From NCBI GenBank assembly GCA_016297555.1, contig JAEDGK010000112.1:1-6199 (forward strand): a DNA stretch of 6,199 nt. The letters are read 5' to 3'. Below, piece by piece: positions 4,927-6,199 of this stretch; the first letter of the stretch is position 1; each line of letters starts with the position of its first letter. This stretch comes from Clostridiaceae bacterium (GTDB lineage Bacteria; Bacillota; Clostridia; Oscillospirales; Acutalibacteraceae). The notes under the pieces are model-generated. The model worked only from the letters and a program-made list of their open reading frames with translations. It was not told the DNA's origin and did no database searches. The translations under genes were made by a program, and so were the position numbers.

Positions 4927-6198
4927 GTGAAAAAGGCACTTTGCGCGCTGATTGCGCTTGTTATGGCTTTTGCGCCCTGCGCCGTTGCTTTTGCGGCGGA
5001 GCAGAGCGATATAGACGCCCTCAGAGGCACAAAGCTCTATGTTTATAACTGGGGCGAATATATTTCCGACGGCGAGGATGACTCGCTCGATGTCAATGCG
5101 GCTTTTGAAGAAAAATACGGCATTGAGGTTGTTTACGATAATTACGATACAAACGAGGTAATGTATTCAAAGCTGAAAGGCGGCGGAGTTTCATACGATG
5201 TGGTTATTCCCTCCGACTATATGATAGAGAGAATGATTGCGGAGGATATGCTCGAAAAGCTTGATTTCAGCAACATTCCGAACTATAAATACATTCCCGA
5301 GAAATACAGAAACCTCGCCCATGACCCCACAAACGAATATTCCGTGCCCTACACGGTCGGAATGGTCGGCTTGATTTATAACACCAAAATGGTCGAGGAA
5401 GCTCCCGACAGCTGGACTGCGCTTTGGGATGAGCGCTATGCCAACAACATTTTGATGATTAACAATCCGAGAGATGCCTTTGCGATTGCTCAGAGTATTC
5501 TTGGAATGGATTATAACAACGAGTCGCCCGCAGCTTGGCGAGTTGCGGCGGAGCTGCTCAAAGAGCAGAAAAACATCGTTCCCACATATGTCAACGATGA
5601 GATATTCCTGAAAATGGAGTCGGGCGAAGCGGCTCTTGCACCGTATTTTGCAGGCGATTTTCTTACAATGTATGATAATAACCCCGACCTTGCTTTTGTT
5701 TATCCCAAGGAGGGCGTTAACTTCTTTGTTGACGCGGCTTGCATTCTCAAAGGCGCAAAAAACAAGCTTGCCGCAGAGCTTTATATCAACTTCCTGCTTG
5801 ACCCCGAGGTTGCGCTTGCAAATGCCGAATATATCTGCTATGCCAGCCCGCATACCGAGGTTTACAGCAACCCTGAATACACATTCTATCAGAATGAAAT
5901 CCTTTATCCCGAGGACGGAAAGTTTAAAACTCAGCTTTTCCTCAATCTTTCACCCGAAATTCTTTCGCTTATGAGCACGCTTTGGGACGATGTTAAAAAC
6001 TATGTTCCTTCGTCAGGCTCAAGCAATTATGCGTTTTTCTTCGGCGGCGATTCGCAGAGCTCGGCAAATACCGAGAACGGTGAAAAAATGACAGCCGAAA
6101 CAAGGAAATATGCAATTTATATCGGGATTTTCGTGCTGATATGCGTTTTATATATCGTTTTCAGATATGCAAGAAAAAAGTACCGCGAAAAGGTATAA
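4927..6198 (+). CDS. potD: Polyamine ABC transporter substrate-binding protein PotD, with C-terminal membrane anchor
   Basis: This 423-residue protein captures spermidine/putrescine outside the cell and delivers it to PotB/PotC. Seen: a signal peptide (1-24) with cleavage expected after AFA or AFAA and no lipobox (C18 sits in FAPC, too far from a lipobox consensus). The mature PotD core has LYVYNWGEYIS (37-47), MYSKLKGGGVSYDVVIPSDYMI (79-100), SVPYTVGMVGLIYNT (139-153), YPKEGVNFFVDAA (259-271) and INFLLDPEVALANAEYICYASP (287-308). W42, Y45, S96, Y98 and D269 match known ligand contacts. Compared from memory with E. coli PotD, contacts D168, W229 and W255 appear replaced by N180, F241 and F267, so ligand preference may differ. 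After the core, a Ser/Gly/Asn-rich linker (about 361-392) leads to a membrane helix (395-413) and a basic tail RYARKKYREK. This end is unusual and replaces lipid anchoring. It starts at GTG. No terminator is visible before the window ends. Confidence 0.93.
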   Translation: MKKALCALIALVMAFAPCAVAFAAEQSDIDALRGTKLYVYNWGEYISDGEDDSLDVNAAFEEKYGIEVVYDNYDTNEVMYSKLKGGGVSYDVVIPSDYMIERMIAEDMLEKLDFSNIPNYKYIPEKYRNLAHDPTNEYSVPYTVGMVGLIYNTKMVEEAPDSWTALWDERYANNILMINNPRDAFAIAQSILGMDYNNESPAAWRVAAELLKEQKNIVPTYVNDEIFLKMESGEAALAPYFAGDFLTMYDNNPDLAFVYPKEGVNFFVDAACILKGAKNKLAAELYINFLLDPEVALANAEYICYASPHTEVYSNPEYTFYQNEILYPEDGKFKTQLFLNLSPEILSLMSTLWDDVKNYVPSSGSSNYAFFFGGDSQSSANTENGEKMTAETRKYAIYIGIFVLICVLYIVFRYARKKYREKV

Positions 6199-6199
6199 A

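Noticed and set aside
4969..4986. Lipoprotein signal in PotD around C18
   Set aside because: The residues before the cysteine are FAP rather than a lipobox such as LAG or LSA, and a clear AFA signal-peptidase I site follows a few residues later.
5191..5853. Minus-strand open frame of 220 codons
   Set aside because: It is antisense to the PotD core and has no recognisable domain, promoter or ribosome binding site.

Overview
The window looks like chromosome from a low-to-moderate-GC Firmicute, most likely a gut-type clostridium (Oscillospirales/Ruminococcaceae-like). The basis is strong GGAGG ribosome binding sites, near-consensus sigma-A promoters (TTGACA-17-TATAAT), TTG and GTG start codons, AT-rich intergenic DNA and a potABCD operon of Gram-positive type. 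The genus is inference; no rRNA or marker gene is present.

Left part (1-904): a glycoside hydrolase family 18 gene runs leftward off the window edge. It begins at a TTG (509) behind a consensus promoter (542-570). Upstream of it, on the same strand, lies a small unrecognised gene (628-804) with its own probable promoter. A second, rightward-facing promoter-like sequence (580-608) sits back to back with the GH18 promoter and would transcribe antisense to the small gene. Several TTTTGCAAAA-type palindromes surround the GH18 control region.

Middle part (866-1922): an exported alkaline-phosphatase-superfamily enzyme (phosphodiesterase/nucleotide pyrophosphatase type) with a full set of metal ligands. 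It is closed by a strong rho-independent terminator (1893-1922), which insulates it from what follows.

Right part (1923-6198): a complete polyamine ABC importer operon. A 10-bp-phased direct-repeat array (1941-1990) and an AT-rich tract precede a near-consensus promoter (2050-2078). A short, foldable leader leads to potA (ATPase, TTG start), potB and potC (permeases, each overlapping the preceding gene by ATGA) and potD (binding protein, GTG start, after a 26-bp gap). PotD captures spermidine/putrescine outside the cell, PotB/PotC form the channel and PotA powers uptake. PotD is unusual in having an ordinary signal peptide, no lipobox and a C-terminal membrane helix, so it is probably held at the membrane by its C-terminus. 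No terminator follows potD before the window ends.

I see no wholly new multi-gene system. The most interesting items are the phased repeat array, the C-terminally anchored PotD with altered ligand-pocket residues, the GH18 control region and the paired CxxC motifs of the GH18 protein.
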